Source: an uncultured Allomuricauda sp. (GTDB taxonomy: Bacteria > Bacteroidota > Bacteroidia > Flavobacteriales > Flavobacteriaceae). From it: a stretch of 64,000 bases of DNA. The notes under the pieces are model-generated. The model saw only the letters and a program-made list of their open reading frames with translations. It did not search any database and was not told the origin of the DNA. How positions within the stretch are numbered: the stretch's first letter is position 1; every line of letters starts with the position of its first letter. Positions 40,501 through 49,895 of the stretch are shown in pieces. The stretch spans positions 806,001 through 870,000 of the forward strand of contig NZ_CANMUU010000001.1 of assembly GCF_947501165.1 (NCBI RefSeq), given 5' to 3'. The position numbers and the translations under genes are program-made.

Positions 40501-43500
40501 ACTGGTGCTAATGATTGGCAGAATCTTACCATTCCAGCGCTAAATCCAGGTGCCAACACAACTATTGACATAGTTATTAGAACGATAGCTACCGGCACAA
40601 GTGGTAATGATGTTGCTATTGACGACATCCAAGCCTTCCAACTTCCGGAAGTTTGTGCTGGTTCTTTAACCGTTGATGTGGTTATAGAAGATGGCAATGC
40701 TTTTGATGCAGAAATAACTGCTTTTTCGGATGTAAGTTGTAACGCTGGAAATGATGGTTCCATAACTTTTGAGGTTGAAAACTTTGACCCTGTTAATGGG
40801 TTTGAATATCGTTTAGGAAATACAGGCCCATTTACGGTTTCTACCACAAGCCCAGTTACTATTTCCAATGCCCTTACTGGTGATAATATTATCGCTGGAG
40901 CCTATGACGTTGAAGTAAGGGATGTGCTTGACAATTCTTGTACGGTAACCTTAAATCAAATCATAGATCAACCCGATGCGCTGGTTACAGATGCCTCAGT
41001 GACTACAGCACTGACTTGTACAAACGGAGGTGCCGTAATAACCGCAAGTATTCTTTCTGGTGGAACCCCAGGATTCGAATATCGCCTTGAGGATGCCTCT
41101 ACCTTACCAACTATAACCGTAGTTAGACCCTATCAAGCATCAGATGTCTTTACGGGTGTTCCTGCCGGAAGCTATATTGTTAGGGCAAGGGATGCCAATG
41201 GTTGCGAGGATACTATTGATTCGAGCATAATCGTTGCTCCAACCACACCAATAACGTACACTTTCACTGCCTGTTATGGTGGAAACAATGACGGTACTAT
41301 ACAGATTGATGTTACCGCAGGAAATGGAAATTATGAGTTCAGCCTAAATGGAGGGCCTTGGACAGCCCCGACTCCTTCCAACGCCACGACCTTTACTTTC
41401 AATAATTTGGTCAGTGGAAACTACACCATCAATGTAAGAGATGGTTTGGGTTGTGAAGGCACGTTGGAAAATGTTACCATATACGATGCGCCAACCATAG
41501 ATGTTGTCGACATCAGTACTTGTGCCAACGGTAGCATTACAGTAACCGCTCCTGCTGCACTGACCAACCTTGAATATGCTTTTGTTCCTACTGGAAATAG
41601 TCCTTCAGGATTATTCTCAACCACCAATACCTTTGCTGTAACCACTGGAAACGATGGTGATTATGATGTATACGTAAGGGATACCTCTGCCAGCAATGCA
41701 TACTGTGATTTTGTGGAAACCGTTACGGTAAATCCTGCAACTCCTTTAACTGTTGTAAATACCCCAACAGACCCACAATGTCATAACGGAATGGGTTCCA
41801 TTGAAGTGGACATAACTTCTGGATTGGCTCCTTTCACAATTGATATCGTGGATTTGGACAATGCTGGGGCAGGAAACCAAACGGACACTAATGTTTTGGT
41901 GACTACAAGAACCTATTTCAACTTAATACCTGGTAATTATACTATTAATGTTACCGATGCTACAGGTTGTACGGTTACAGAGACTCCTGTGACCATAAAT
42001 AATCCTGATGAACTAATAGCCGATATTATTCCCATACTGCCTCCTGGCTGTGATCCGGACATTAATTTGACCGGTTTTGAATTTGACAATTATCCTTTAA
42101 CGTTATCCGGAACTCTACAGTTTAGTGCGGATGGTGGTTTAAACTGGCAGACCAGTGATACATTTACTGGAATGGATCCGGTAACTGGAACAATATATTC
42201 TTCAGGTACTGTCATAAATCCTTCTATCAGAACCGTGGACGCATCCAATAATACGCTGTGTCAAATAGATTTACCTCAGTACATCATACCATTTCCACTT
42301 GACGATTTGAACATTACTATCTCAGCGATTATTGTGGATTGTAATGATCTTCAAGTAACTGTACAAGGTACACAAGGGTCACCAAATTACGAGTATACCT
42401 ATTCGGATGACCCCGCCAACTTTGATGAAGCTACTGCAACATGGACCGCTCCTACTCCAGGAAACCATGTGTTCACTGGTCTGGTACCAGGAAGAACCTA
42501 TGTTTTCTATGTAAGGGATTCAAGTCCTTGTGTAAGACAAAGTACGGTGAATGTAAATGATGTGGCGCCTCCGCCTGTTGAAATAACAGCAGATGTAACA
42601 CCAAGTTGTTTTGGGTCCAATAATGGTCAGATTACGTATACTGTTACAGAAGACACTCCAGGTGATTTGGGAGGAACATTTACATGGAACCTATTCGAAC
42701 TTTCCAACCCAACCGTTTCCATTAATTCTGGAACCGAAGTTGGATTCATTTCTGGCGATTCATTTACCGTCCCGGTAGCTCCTTTGGCTGGACTTGCCGC
42801 GGGAACTTATTTTGTTGAGATTCAAGGAGCAGCTCCTAACAACTGTATGGTCGGAAGTGAAAATGTCATCTTGTTGGAGCTTGATCAAATTACGGGAACA
42901 CCATCAGTTCTTCAAAATATTAGCTGTGATTCGCCTGGATTGATTCAAATCCAAAACCCAAGTGGGGGTGGAGGAATCTATACGTATACCTTGTATTATG
43001 ACATTAACAATACTCCTGGTAATCTGGCTGATGATGTGCTTATTACGACGACTACGGATAACCCTATTGAAGTCCCTGCAAACTCTGCAGCTGGAAGCTA
43101 TAGAATAGCTGTTCAAGACCAATATAGTTGTTCCAACGAACTTGGTTTTGTTTCGTTAACCTTAACTCCAGACCCAACTATAGATAGTGTTGTTGTAGAC
43201 AATTGCTCCAACCCTGCCACGGTAACCATCAATGCTACCAGTGCGGCTCCGCAAATTCTGTACTCCATAGATGGGGGAACAACTTTTGTGAATAATGGAG
43301 GTGTTTTCAACAACGTGGCAGCTGGAACATACAATCTTGCTATTCGTGATAGCAATGGATGTTCGGCAATTAGCACCGTAACAGTTCATCCTTTACTACA
43401 GGCGGATGTCCAGCTTACCAAGCTTTTAGACTGTTCTGTTGCTCCAAATACTCCTGATGCACAGATTACAATTGACGTGACCTCTGGTTCCACAAGTTAT

Positions 43501-46500
43501 GATTACGAAATTACAGATGGTACAGGAACAGTAGTAAGCCGAACCAATTTGCCAAGTAATCCTTTTGTTTTTAATACTTCAACGCCCGAAGATTACACCA
43601 TAACCATCTTCGATAACAACACCACTACTCCAGAATGTACAAGGGTATTCAATATTACAGTTCCTCCTATTGTAACCCCGTCTTTCAACATAGTTGCAGC
43701 AACTGATGTTACTTGTTTCGGAAGTGATGACGGTTCTATCACCGTAAATGCGGTAGATACAGGCAATGGTCCTTACGATTTTGAAATTATTTCTGGACCT
43801 GGTAGTTCTGCTACATTTCCAATACCACCAACCAGCAATACTTCTGCTTCTGCAACATTCTCTGGTTTAGAAGGCGCTACGGGCGCTGGAATTACCTATA
43901 CTATTCAAGTAACTGCGCAGGCTACGGGATGCACAACAACGCAAACCCAAGTAATCACACAGCCCGCTCAATTATCCGTGTCTGCAGCCGCAACTCCATT
44001 TACCTGTGCCGCTGGAAACAATGCAGATTTATCAACCATTACGGTTACGGCCACTAATGGAACAGGTCCTTACTTGTACAGTATTGACAATGTCAATTTC
44101 CAAAGCTCAAACACTTTCAATGTTGCTGATACGGGAGCCGTTCAGAATATTACTGTGTTCGTTACCGATGCAAACAATTGTGCTGAAACTGATGCAGTGG
44201 TAATTCAGCCATTGGATATTCTTACTTCTGCCAGTATTAGTATAGACAACGCAGCCACATGTGTTGCGGGAGAAAACATTACTATAACCGCAAATGGTAC
44301 GTTCACCAACTCCTCAACACATCCTGGAAATTATCGGTTTAGATTATTGCCTGGCGGTTCTTTCCAAGCTTCTGGTAGCTTTACTGGATTAAGTGTTGGT
44401 GTTCATAATTTTGAAATAGAAAACACGGTAACCAACTGTATCATCACTACCTCTCATGAGGTATTGACTCCTGAGGTATTACAATTGAATGTTGTAAGTA
44501 CTACTGATATCACTTGTTTTGGAGATACAAATGGTCAAGTGAGCCTTAATCTTCAAGATGCTTCCAATGTCACCTATGCAAGTGCCACAAATTACACGCT
44601 GTATTATGATGTAAACAATACGCCAACAAACTTGGCTGATGACGTGACCTCAACCGGTTCAGATGCTGATGGGGCATTTACTATAACTGGGCTAGCTGCA
44701 GGAACATACTTTATTGAAGTGGTCGATGACAATCCTCCAGGTTCAGCGTGTACATATTCGCAGTCCTTCAATATTGCTGGACCTAATGTTGGTATTTCAG
44801 CTAATACCCAAGTTTCCGAGGTAACCTGTGCCCTTAACGACGGTAGTATTGAAATCATCAATGCTGCTGGTGGATGGGGTGGATACACCTACTTTGTGGG
44901 TACTGTTGCTCCAACCGGTCCAGGCGATTATGTTGCCTCACCATTATTCCAAAATCTAGCAGGTGGAGCAACTCCGGGAACCACATATCAGGTATGGATT
45001 AAAGATCAATTTGATTGTGAGTTTCAGTTACCAAATGTAGTTCTGGTTGACCCAGACCCAATTACGGCAACGCTACAAATCAACACGCCGAACTGTACCA
45101 ATATTGAAGGCGAAATTGAAGTAGTGGGTACGACAGGTGGACAAAATGCAAATTATACCTTCCAATTAAGAAGAAACGGAACCTTAATTGGTTCACCACA
45201 GACCAGCCCAGTATTTACTAGTTTGGGTGCTGGAATATATGTTGTTGAAATAGCAGACCAGTTCTCATGTGCCCATACAACAAACTCAGTAGAACTGTTT
45301 GATGAAATTGTACCTGATGTGACTTTGGACAAACCTATTGACTGTACCCTTGACCCAGGTGGTCATGTGACTGTAAGTCAAACCGGTGGCTCCGGTAACT
45401 TTACTTATGCCGTAACCTTCCCTGACGCATCAACGCCATTACCGACCAACAATACGGGTGTTTTCACGGATTTGACCATGGCTGGAACGTACACATTTAC
45501 CATTACTGACAATGCCACTGGACATGCGTGTGTAAAAACTATTACATTGGATTTGGACGACAGAGTAATCCCCATTATCACCAATGTAGTTGAAGACCCT
45601 GTAAACTGTAACGGAGGTTCAGACGGTTCATTGACGGTTCAGTTGGACCCGGCCACAACGGTTAATCCTGTTTATACCTATGAGCTGTATGAAATGGCAA
45701 ATTTGGTAACGCCGTTTAGGTTTGCCCAAACCAGCAACGTATTTGATAATTTACCTGCAGGGGATTATCGCGTAAGGGTTATTTCAGGCAGGTCTTGTGA
45801 TGCATTTTTTGACCAAACCGTTACAGAGCCAAATGCTTTAAACGTAAGCGCATTGGCAAGTGCATTTGCATGCAGTCCGTCCAATACCGTAAATACGGCA
45901 ACCATAACCATTACCGCAACAGATGGAACTGGTCCTTACCTGTACAGTATTGATAATGTAAACTTCCAGACTTCAAATACCTTCGACATTGTAGATACTG
46001 GAGTAATTCAGAACATCACGGTCTTTGTGAGGGATGCCAACAACTGTTTGGAAACGGATGCCGTTTCTGTTAATCCTATCAACGTGTTCACCGCAGCAGT
46101 TTCGCAAAACATTGCCATTAGTTGTGCCAATCCTGAAGAAGTATTGCTTACGGTTACTGATAATGGTGTTCCAACCAATAGCTATACCTATACACTGCTA
46201 CCTTTAGGAAATACGTTAGGCACACTCACGTCCACGCCTACGAACACAACCGGGGTATTTGAATTGACAGCCCCTGGAAGCTATACGTTTAGGGTAACCG
46301 ATACGTCTACAAATTGTTATGTGGATACTGCCCCGTATGAAATAGCCCCATTCGATTTAATTGATGTTGTGGCCACACCTACAGCACCTGTTACATGTTT
46401 TGGGAACGCAGACGGTGCAGCTGAAATCAACATCACAGGGTATTCCGGTACTTTTGATTTTGAAGTATTCAATGCAGATGGAACTACTACTGGAATCACG

Positions 46501-48894
46501 GGCTCGGGCAATACGGCTACAAGTCCGATGCCCATACCTAATCTACCTGGAGGAAACTTTTTTATTCGAATAACACAAACGGCCAACCCATTGTGTGCCG
46601 AAGATTCCAACGTATTTACCATTGTTTCTCCTAGTGCTCTTTTAGACGCAAGTCCTGTTGAGGTGGCCAATGTTACCTGTGCCAACAACCTTGGAGAAAT
46701 TGAGGTTTCCCCAACTGGTGGCTATGCTCCATATGATGTTGTGTTGACCAACACCACAACAACTCAGGTATATACCGCTACAGATGTTACAAGCATTGTA
46801 TTTAGTGGTCTCTCAGAAGGAACCTTTGATGTAGAAATAACGGATAATAACGGTTGTGTGATTAACAGACCTGTACAGTTAACCCAACCTATACCGATTA
46901 CCGCAGATATTACCGCAACACCAACCACTCTAGTTTGTTATGGAGATACCAACGCAACGGTATCCGCAATAAACGTGGTCAACGGTAGAGGGGTATACCT
47001 GTATCAGTTGAACATTTATGATGCAACTGGAACTACCATAGTTTCTTCGTCTGGCACTCAGTCAAGTGCAGATTTCAACAACCGTGGTGCTGGAATATAT
47101 AGCATCACCGTTTCTGATGGTTGGAGCTGTGATGTAGAAACCATTCAAGTAACCATTTCAGAACCTGCCGAAGTAATGGCCAACCTAATTCAATTAACAC
47201 AGCTTACCTGTACAAATCCAGCTGAGTTGGAGTTAACGGCTACCGGTGGTACGGGTCCTTATGAGTTTAGTTTGGATAATGTTGTATTCTCCCCAATGAC
47301 TGGGGCTGGAGGTGACACACACGTATTCACTGTTCCAGATGGTGCATATCAATATTACGTAAGGGATGCTTTTGGTTGTGAGGCGATGATTTCCAACCAA
47401 ATCACCGTTGACCCAATAACACCATTGGATGTTCTCATAGACGATAGTGCCGCATTCATCAATTGTACTGGTGAAGCTTCTGCAACTATAATAGCTGATG
47501 CTATTGGTGGGCTTGGAAATTATTCTTATGAGTTGTTCTCAGACCCCGGACTAACCAGTTCAGTGGCTGGCCCACAAACCGATGGTGAATTCAACGGACT
47601 ATTGGCTGGAACATATTATGTGCACGTAACCAGTATGGACTGTGAAGTGACAAGTGGTGTAATTCAAATAGATGATCCTGCCCCATTGCAGATAGACAGA
47701 CAAGAATCAACAGATGTTACGTGTTCTGGTCTTGAAGACGGTACAATCACAGTTGAAGTGTCCGGTGGAACGGGTGAAATATTTTACGCAATTACACCTA
47801 ATCTAAACCAGTTTGATACGGTCAATACATTTACAGATTTGGCACCTGGTGTTTATGATGTCATTGCCCAAGATAGAAACGGATGTTTTGAAACCTTCCA
47901 GTTTACAATTAATCAGCCCGATCCTATTGCCGCAGATGCTATAAACGTAATGCACGAGGTATGCTTCGAGAGCGCTGATGGTTCCTTTGAATTAGATATC
48001 ACCGGAGGAACGGCTCCATACTTTACCAGTTTGAATTCCAATGCTGATGCTGATTTTGTTCAGGACCAAATCTTGTTCCAGAATTTGTCTGCAGGAACCA
48101 ACGTTGTTTTTGTACGTGATTCTCAGGGTTGTGAGACCAATGTCTTTGTGGAAATCAACCCAGGAGTAAACCTTGAAGCAACCGTAACACCAATATACTC
48201 ATGTGATGGAATAATCCCGGATAACAGCTTAGGCATTGTGTTCACCGATTCTACTGTAAGTACAGATGTTTTGTATGCCTTGGATTCCACAGATCCTTTG
48301 GATATGCAATTGACGGCCGATTTTACCAATATTCCTCCCGGAGACCATTACTTGACCATAGCACACTCCAATGGATGTATAAATACCGTAGACTTTACCA
48401 TAGAAGCATTTGAGCCGTTGACCTTGGTATTGGAAAACAGTAACATAAATGAAATCACAGCTACAGCAACCGGAGGTCTAGAAGATTATACCTTCTTCTT
48501 TGGTGATATTGACAATGGAACTGACAATACATTCATAATTAATAGAACAGACACATACCCGGTAACCGTTATAGATAACAACGGTTGCTCGGTAACCATG
48601 GAAATTTTTATGGAGTTCATTGATATTGAGATTCCTAACTTCTTTACCCCAGATGGTGATAATCTCAATGATACATGGATTCCAGATAATTTAGAAGCCT
48701 TTCCAAATGTACTAATGGTCATTTTTGATCGTTATGGTAGAGAGCTCCATCGTATGGGTTATGGCGACCCTGGATGGACTGGTATTTATAATAACAGCGA
48801 GCTCCCTACTGGTGACTACTGGTATATCATTAAGCTGCAAGGTGAAAGTGATAACCGGGAATTTATTGGACATTTTACCCTATATCGACAATGA
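34597..48894 (+). CDS. sprB: Giant SprB-like cell-surface gliding adhesin (4765 residues)
   Basis: A single frame of 14.3 kb. In order: signal peptide (MSNHILKTLICLFGIGLLG...SAQ, residues 1-25); an N-terminal beta domain to about 375 with WAGLYWSAN; a DUF11-type domain at about 377-500 (LDYVLSFVNTGNDDATNY); then tens of SprB-type repeats of 70-100 residues with a CxGxxDGSI-like start, GGxxPYxYS core and DxNxC end; a distinct jelly-roll-like insert at about 1822-2020; and a T9SS type B sorting domain at about 4675-4765 (PNFFTPDGDNLNDTWIPD). SprB moves along the cell surface, driven by the gliding motor. F. johnsoniae SprB is larger (about 6500 residues). Placement between PorP/SprF-family genes supports the call. 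Confidence 0.88.
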   Translation: MSNHILKTLICLFGIGLLGLKTSAQVEVPFTPRLDNSFINIKGDYTFLSNSIINRVDGSNTANDPFNGNSNNNGFHRDYIDIDSDPTTFSSSSSTLTLPFCSRIYWAGLYWSANYQQEVLNNTQIPTLPQNDTQRLDFTQIKFRVPGSTTYMDLQADNNPDPVGEEDAIIYDNVNFKDSPYTCFKNVTNILQGLADPAGEYFVGNVRATRGRSVGGAGGWTLVIIYENPTLNGRYISVFDGYAGVSGSSSADINVSGFNTIPVGPVRARLGASVVEGDRSISGDAFRIQTPLNPGFTSLSNAGNPANNFFNSNITIDGADVTTRNISATNTLGFDSDIFEINNPANSIIANTETDATLRLFTQGDAFGAFLVTFGVEIIEPNIVLEKRVEDIGGNDITGLGVNLGQVLDYVLSFVNTGNDDATNYVIRDVLPTNVTLDEASLTLPTGVTYVYDEPNREITFTIPDNLVEEGDPISSIRMRVQVAQNCFDFVDACTDVIQNQAFSTYEGVINDNQISDDPSVSDFDDCGFTTPGATNFLLDDLNACNFSRTVELCGNSVTLDAGDNFDAYVWYRDENGNNSIDAGDTVLNDGDPDGDPSTLTVTDIGTYIVDKQVADPCKDFAEIIVVERVGATQTNPITTLINDTSNTVEGEIVICPNDGSELPEIFLCGLNDTELVQINIPDAVSIEWELLDESSCSAATSGCANTNNSCTWNVVETGSDFTASDAGQYRLVINYQNGCFSRFYFNIFKNPLDPQVNTRDIICSTNGNITVTNMPLDYEYRLIDQSTGNVIVGYNPSPSFDIATNGAYTVEMRQQGVVDGCVFVLDNIGILDRDFQVDVTTKDTDCNGLGEISISVLNVEPQYYYEISQGGITVDTFGPSTDNNYTFENLNDGIYDVLVTTDDVCNYTEQVTINDVTDLDVTAVTTKNIDCTDGIITVTGSGGFPNPDYVYAIWSRDGVDLYTSVNDIPASEFQVPNDFTFTNGEEGDYEFIVVDGNNCTFISNVATVVVAPAIVYTTSQTEVSCFGGNDGSIAYNVTNTNGYTLDFTLTPTVGAPTTNTSGSFTNLPAGDYTVTVTQTQGGVSCDEIDNFTITEPAVGISANTVLIQDFTCLQDGVIEAQNIAGGTAPYEYSIDGINFFNGAGAERFSNLTAGTYTITVRDANNCTFVTNAITLDPLNPPTDLTFTATTPNCPALTSDVTVTSVNGDAPFVFEIIAPAPLAATSITGNSADFDALAPDTYTFRVTDGRGCVYDESFTISPVSQISVTGQLVSNISCLTSTDGELTFTVSDFNTDFNYSITGPSNFNGNNETNGTISLSNLDDGTYDITVTDNLTNCTATASVTINAPSAALTLSASEVQPTCTSTGGVTLSSTGGWGGNSFTLTNPDATPFGTNSTGVFNNLTQTGLYTASVTDANGCVVTTSFTLNPAIAPVLAIVPNDFCFDNAVGLTLTANITSGGDGNYQYSLNGGGFGTNNVFSGLTSGTYTIEVRDGNNCTDTETITINPELTVVASAPNITACATSTNVDITPAGGDGNYVFAIVGDGVTPTGGDFSTTNPISVTGVGDYDVYVRDNGGASGFCEASFDLNIVQDAPLSLAISDTGILCSGEAQANINIVASGGEAPFQYSIDNGTTYQTSNVFVNQIAGNYDIRVRDANNCEVSQAYNITEPFTLSASAAVTQLAECNPGLGAEVRITNAIGGTAPYEYSFDGGTNYAASPIGFLLPGTHTVFIRDANNCTFPMSVTVEPEPTPPGITPSIVYECDGEGTVTLTPDSVDFDYTYEIGGTPNTPATSNVFNNVPVGTNTFTINYSSNIPPSPSVLLLEDFGVGPNTSIPQVDTAFYCYESQDASLGTCPDANFQINDLQYSVTNNIVAPFPAWRSPNDASLTPNGRYLAVNVGNPGVNTVVYFKEDIEVIPNRDVVFSLAVFNLVRQGRNLIEPNILVELVDPSGVVISSGTTGAIPENTGANDWQNLTIPALNPGANTTIDIVIRTIATGTSGNDVAIDDIQAFQLPEVCAGSLTVDVVIEDGNAFDAEITAFSDVSCNAGNDGSITFEVENFDPVNGFEYRLGNTGPFTVSTTSPVTISNALTGDNIIAGAYDVEVRDVLDNSCTVTLNQIIDQPDALVTDASVTTALTCTNGGAVITASILSGGTPGFEYRLEDASTLPTITVVRPYQASDVFTGVPAGSYIVRARDANGCEDTIDSSIIVAPTTPITYTFTACYGGNNDGTIQIDVTAGNGNYEFSLNGGPWTAPTPSNATTFTFNNLVSGNYTINVRDGLGCEGTLENVTIYDAPTIDVVDISTCANGSITVTAPAALTNLEYAFVPTGNSPSGLFSTTNTFAVTTGNDGDYDVYVRDTSASNAYCDFVETVTVNPATPLTVVNTPTDPQCHNGMGSIEVDITSGLAPFTIDIVDLDNAGAGNQTDTNVLVTTRTYFNLIPGNYTINVTDATGCTVTETPVTINNPDELIADIIPILPPGCDPDINLTGFEFDNYPLTLSGTLQFSADGGLNWQTSDTFTGMDPVTGTIYSSGTVINPSIRTVDASNNTLCQIDLPQYIIPFPLDDLNITISAIIVDCNDLQVTVQGTQGSPNYEYTYSDDPANFDEATATWTAPTPGNHVFTGLVPGRTYVFYVRDSSPCVRQSTVNVNDVAPPPVEITADVTPSCFGSNNGQITYTVTEDTPGDLGGTFTWNLFELSNPTVSINSGTEVGFISGDSFTVPVAPLAGLAAGTYFVEIQGAAPNNCMVGSENVILLELDQITGTPSVLQNISCDSPGLIQIQNPSGGGGIYTYTLYYDINNTPGNLADDVLITTTTDNPIEVPANSAAGSYRIAVQDQYSCSNELGFVSLTLTPDPTIDSVVVDNCSNPATVTINATSAAPQILYSIDGGTTFVNNGGVFNNVAAGTYNLAIRDSNGCSAISTVTVHPLLQADVQLTKLLDCSVAPNTPDAQITIDVTSGSTSYDYEITDGTGTVVSRTNLPSNPFVFNTSTPEDYTITIFDNNTTTPECTRVFNITVPPIVTPSFNIVAATDVTCFGSDDGSITVNAVDTGNGPYDFEIISGPGSSATFPIPPTSNTSASATFSGLEGATGAGITYTIQVTAQATGCTTTQTQVITQPAQLSVSAAATPFTCAAGNNADLSTITVTATNGTGPYLYSIDNVNFQSSNTFNVADTGAVQNITVFVTDANNCAETDAVVIQPLDILTSASISIDNAATCVAGENITITANGTFTNSSTHPGNYRFRLLPGGSFQASGSFTGLSVGVHNFEIENTVTNCIITTSHEVLTPEVLQLNVVSTTDITCFGDTNGQVSLNLQDASNVTYASATNYTLYYDVNNTPTNLADDVTSTGSDADGAFTITGLAAGTYFIEVVDDNPPGSACTYSQSFNIAGPNVGISANTQVSEVTCALNDGSIEIINAAGGWGGYTYFVGTVAPTGPGDYVASPLFQNLAGGATPGTTYQVWIKDQFDCEFQLPNVVLVDPDPITATLQINTPNCTNIEGEIEVVGTTGGQNANYTFQLRRNGTLIGSPQTSPVFTSLGAGIYVVEIADQFSCAHTTNSVELFDEIVPDVTLDKPIDCTLDPGGHVTVSQTGGSGNFTYAVTFPDASTPLPTNNTGVFTDLTMAGTYTFTITDNATGHACVKTITLDLDDRVIPIITNVVEDPVNCNGGSDGSLTVQLDPATTVNPVYTYELYEMANLVTPFRFAQTSNVFDNLPAGDYRVRVISGRSCDAFFDQTVTEPNALNVSALASAFACSPSNTVNTATITITATDGTGPYLYSIDNVNFQTSNTFDIVDTGVIQNITVFVRDANNCLETDAVSVNPINVFTAAVSQNIAISCANPEEVLLTVTDNGVPTNSYTYTLLPLGNTLGTLTSTPTNTTGVFELTAPGSYTFRVTDTSTNCYVDTAPYEIAPFDLIDVVATPTAPVTCFGNADGAAEINITGYSGTFDFEVFNADGTTTGITGSGNTATSPMPIPNLPGGNFFIRITQTANPLCAEDSNVFTIVSPSALLDASPVEVANVTCANNLGEIEVSPTGGYAPYDVVLTNTTTTQVYTATDVTSIVFSGLSEGTFDVEITDNNGCVINRPVQLTQPIPITADITATPTTLVCYGDTNATVSAINVVNGRGVYLYQLNIYDATGTTIVSSSGTQSSADFNNRGAGIYSITVSDGWSCDVETIQVTISEPAEVMANLIQLTQLTCTNPAELELTATGGTGPYEFSLDNVVFSPMTGAGGDTHVFTVPDGAYQYYVRDAFGCEAMISNQITVDPITPLDVLIDDSAAFINCTGEASATIIADAIGGLGNYSYELFSDPGLTSSVAGPQTDGEFNGLLAGTYYVHVTSMDCEVTSGVIQIDDPAPLQIDRQESTDVTCSGLEDGTITVEVSGGTGEIFYAITPNLNQFDTVNTFTDLAPGVYDVIAQDRNGCFETFQFTINQPDPIAADAINVMHEVCFESADGSFELDITGGTAPYFTSLNSNADADFVQDQILFQNLSAGTNVVFVRDSQGCETNVFVEINPGVNLEATVTPIYSCDGIIPDNSLGIVFTDSTVSTDVLYALDSTDPLDMQLTADFTNIPPGDHYLTIAHSNGCINTVDFTIEAFEPLTLVLENSNINEITATATGGLEDYTFFFGDIDNGTDNTFIINRTDTYPVTVIDNNGCSVTMEIFMEFIDIEIPNFFTPDGDNLNDTWIPDNLEAFPNVLMVIFDRYGRELHRMGYGDPGWTGIYNNSELPTGDYWYIIKLQGESDNREFIGHFTLYRQ

Positions 48895-48912
48895 CGCTTA
48901 ACCTACTGAATC

Positions 48913-49863
48913 ATGTTTAAAAAACTCTGTACCCCAATTTTAATCCTTTTTCTGGCCTTTTTTGGCAGAAGTCAGGAGCTGACCATACCGCAGTTGTCCC
49001 AGTACATTGCGGATAACCCCTTTATCATGTCTCCCACATATGCAGGTATTGGTGATCATATTAAAGTTAGATTGAACGGGCTTACGCAATGGGTAGGCAT
49101 TGAGGATGCCCCAGACACCCAAACTCTTGCAGCGGATGCACGCGTAGGTAATCGCTCAGGTATAGGTATGCTTCTTTACAATGATAGCAACGGAGAAACT
49201 AAGCAGAGAGGTTCTCGAGTGTCTTTTGCACACCACCTTACCTTGAACAGATATGATGATATCTTTTTGTCTTTTGGTATTTCATATAACTTTAACCAGT
49301 TTAGGATAGATGTAGAGAATTTTACAGAGTTCAACGGACAACTTCCTACGGACGATAGGGCAACAACCAACCATAATTTTGACATTGGCGCTTTGTACCG
49401 TTACGATAAGTTTTATTTCAGTGTCAATGCCTCCAATCTCTTGAACAAGGATTTGACCCAATTCAACCCAGTTTTTGAGCCAAACACATTAAGAAACTAC
49501 TACGTCTACACTGGATATAGTTTCATGAAAAACAAAAACAGTAAACTTGAGGTTGAACCTTCTGTTTTCTTTCAATGGTTTGAAAACGACGGCCGTTCTG
49601 TTACCGATTTAAATGCCAAGTTCCGTTTTCACAATTTTGAGGACTATTATTATTTGGGTGTAACCTATCGTTTCTTGAACGATCAATTGGGAGAGCCTTT
49701 ATACATAGCTCCCATTGCTGGTTTAAAGAAAAGTAACTTCTATTTTGGGTATTCATACCAGGTTATAACCAATGAAATTTTGGGTTACAGTACAGGGACC
49801 CATGTATTGACCGTTGGGATGGATTTATTCCAAGGATTAAGCAACTGTCGTTGTACCTATTAA
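48913..49863 (+). CDS. sprF: PorP/SprF family type IX secretion outer-membrane protein
   Basis: A 316-residue protein with a signal peptide (MFKKLCTPILILFLAFFGRSQ) and the PorP/SprF signature LSQYIADNPFIMSPTYAGIGDHIKVRLNGLTQW near its N-terminus, followed by an amphipathic strand pattern ending in a final Tyr. SprF-type proteins help export or surface attachment of the adjacent T9SS type B cargo; F. johnsoniae sprF mutants fail to display SprB. It follows the adhesin gene by 18 nt, the order known from the sprCDBF operon. Confidence 0.9.
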   Translation: MFKKLCTPILILFLAFFGRSQELTIPQLSQYIADNPFIMSPTYAGIGDHIKVRLNGLTQWVGIEDAPDTQTLAADARVGNRSGIGMLLYNDSNGETKQRGSRVSFAHHLTLNRYDDIFLSFGISYNFNQFRIDVENFTEFNGQLPTDDRATTNHNFDIGALYRYDKFYFSVNASNLLNKDLTQFNPVFEPNTLRNYYVYTGYSFMKNKNSKLEVEPSVFFQWFENDGRSVTDLNAKFRFHNFEDYYYLGVTYRFLNDQLGEPLYIAPIAGLKKSNFYFGYSYQVITNEILGYSTGTHVLTVGMDLFQGLSNCRCTY

Positions 49864-49895
49864 TTTGATTAATTTAGCGCCCACTTTAAAACACT

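Noticed and set aside
34597-48894. Long minus-strand frames inside the sprB gene (for example 40182-40868)
   Set aside because: They are antisense shadows of a repetitive, Thr/Asn/Gly-rich coding frame; they have no family features and no independent gap or promoter.
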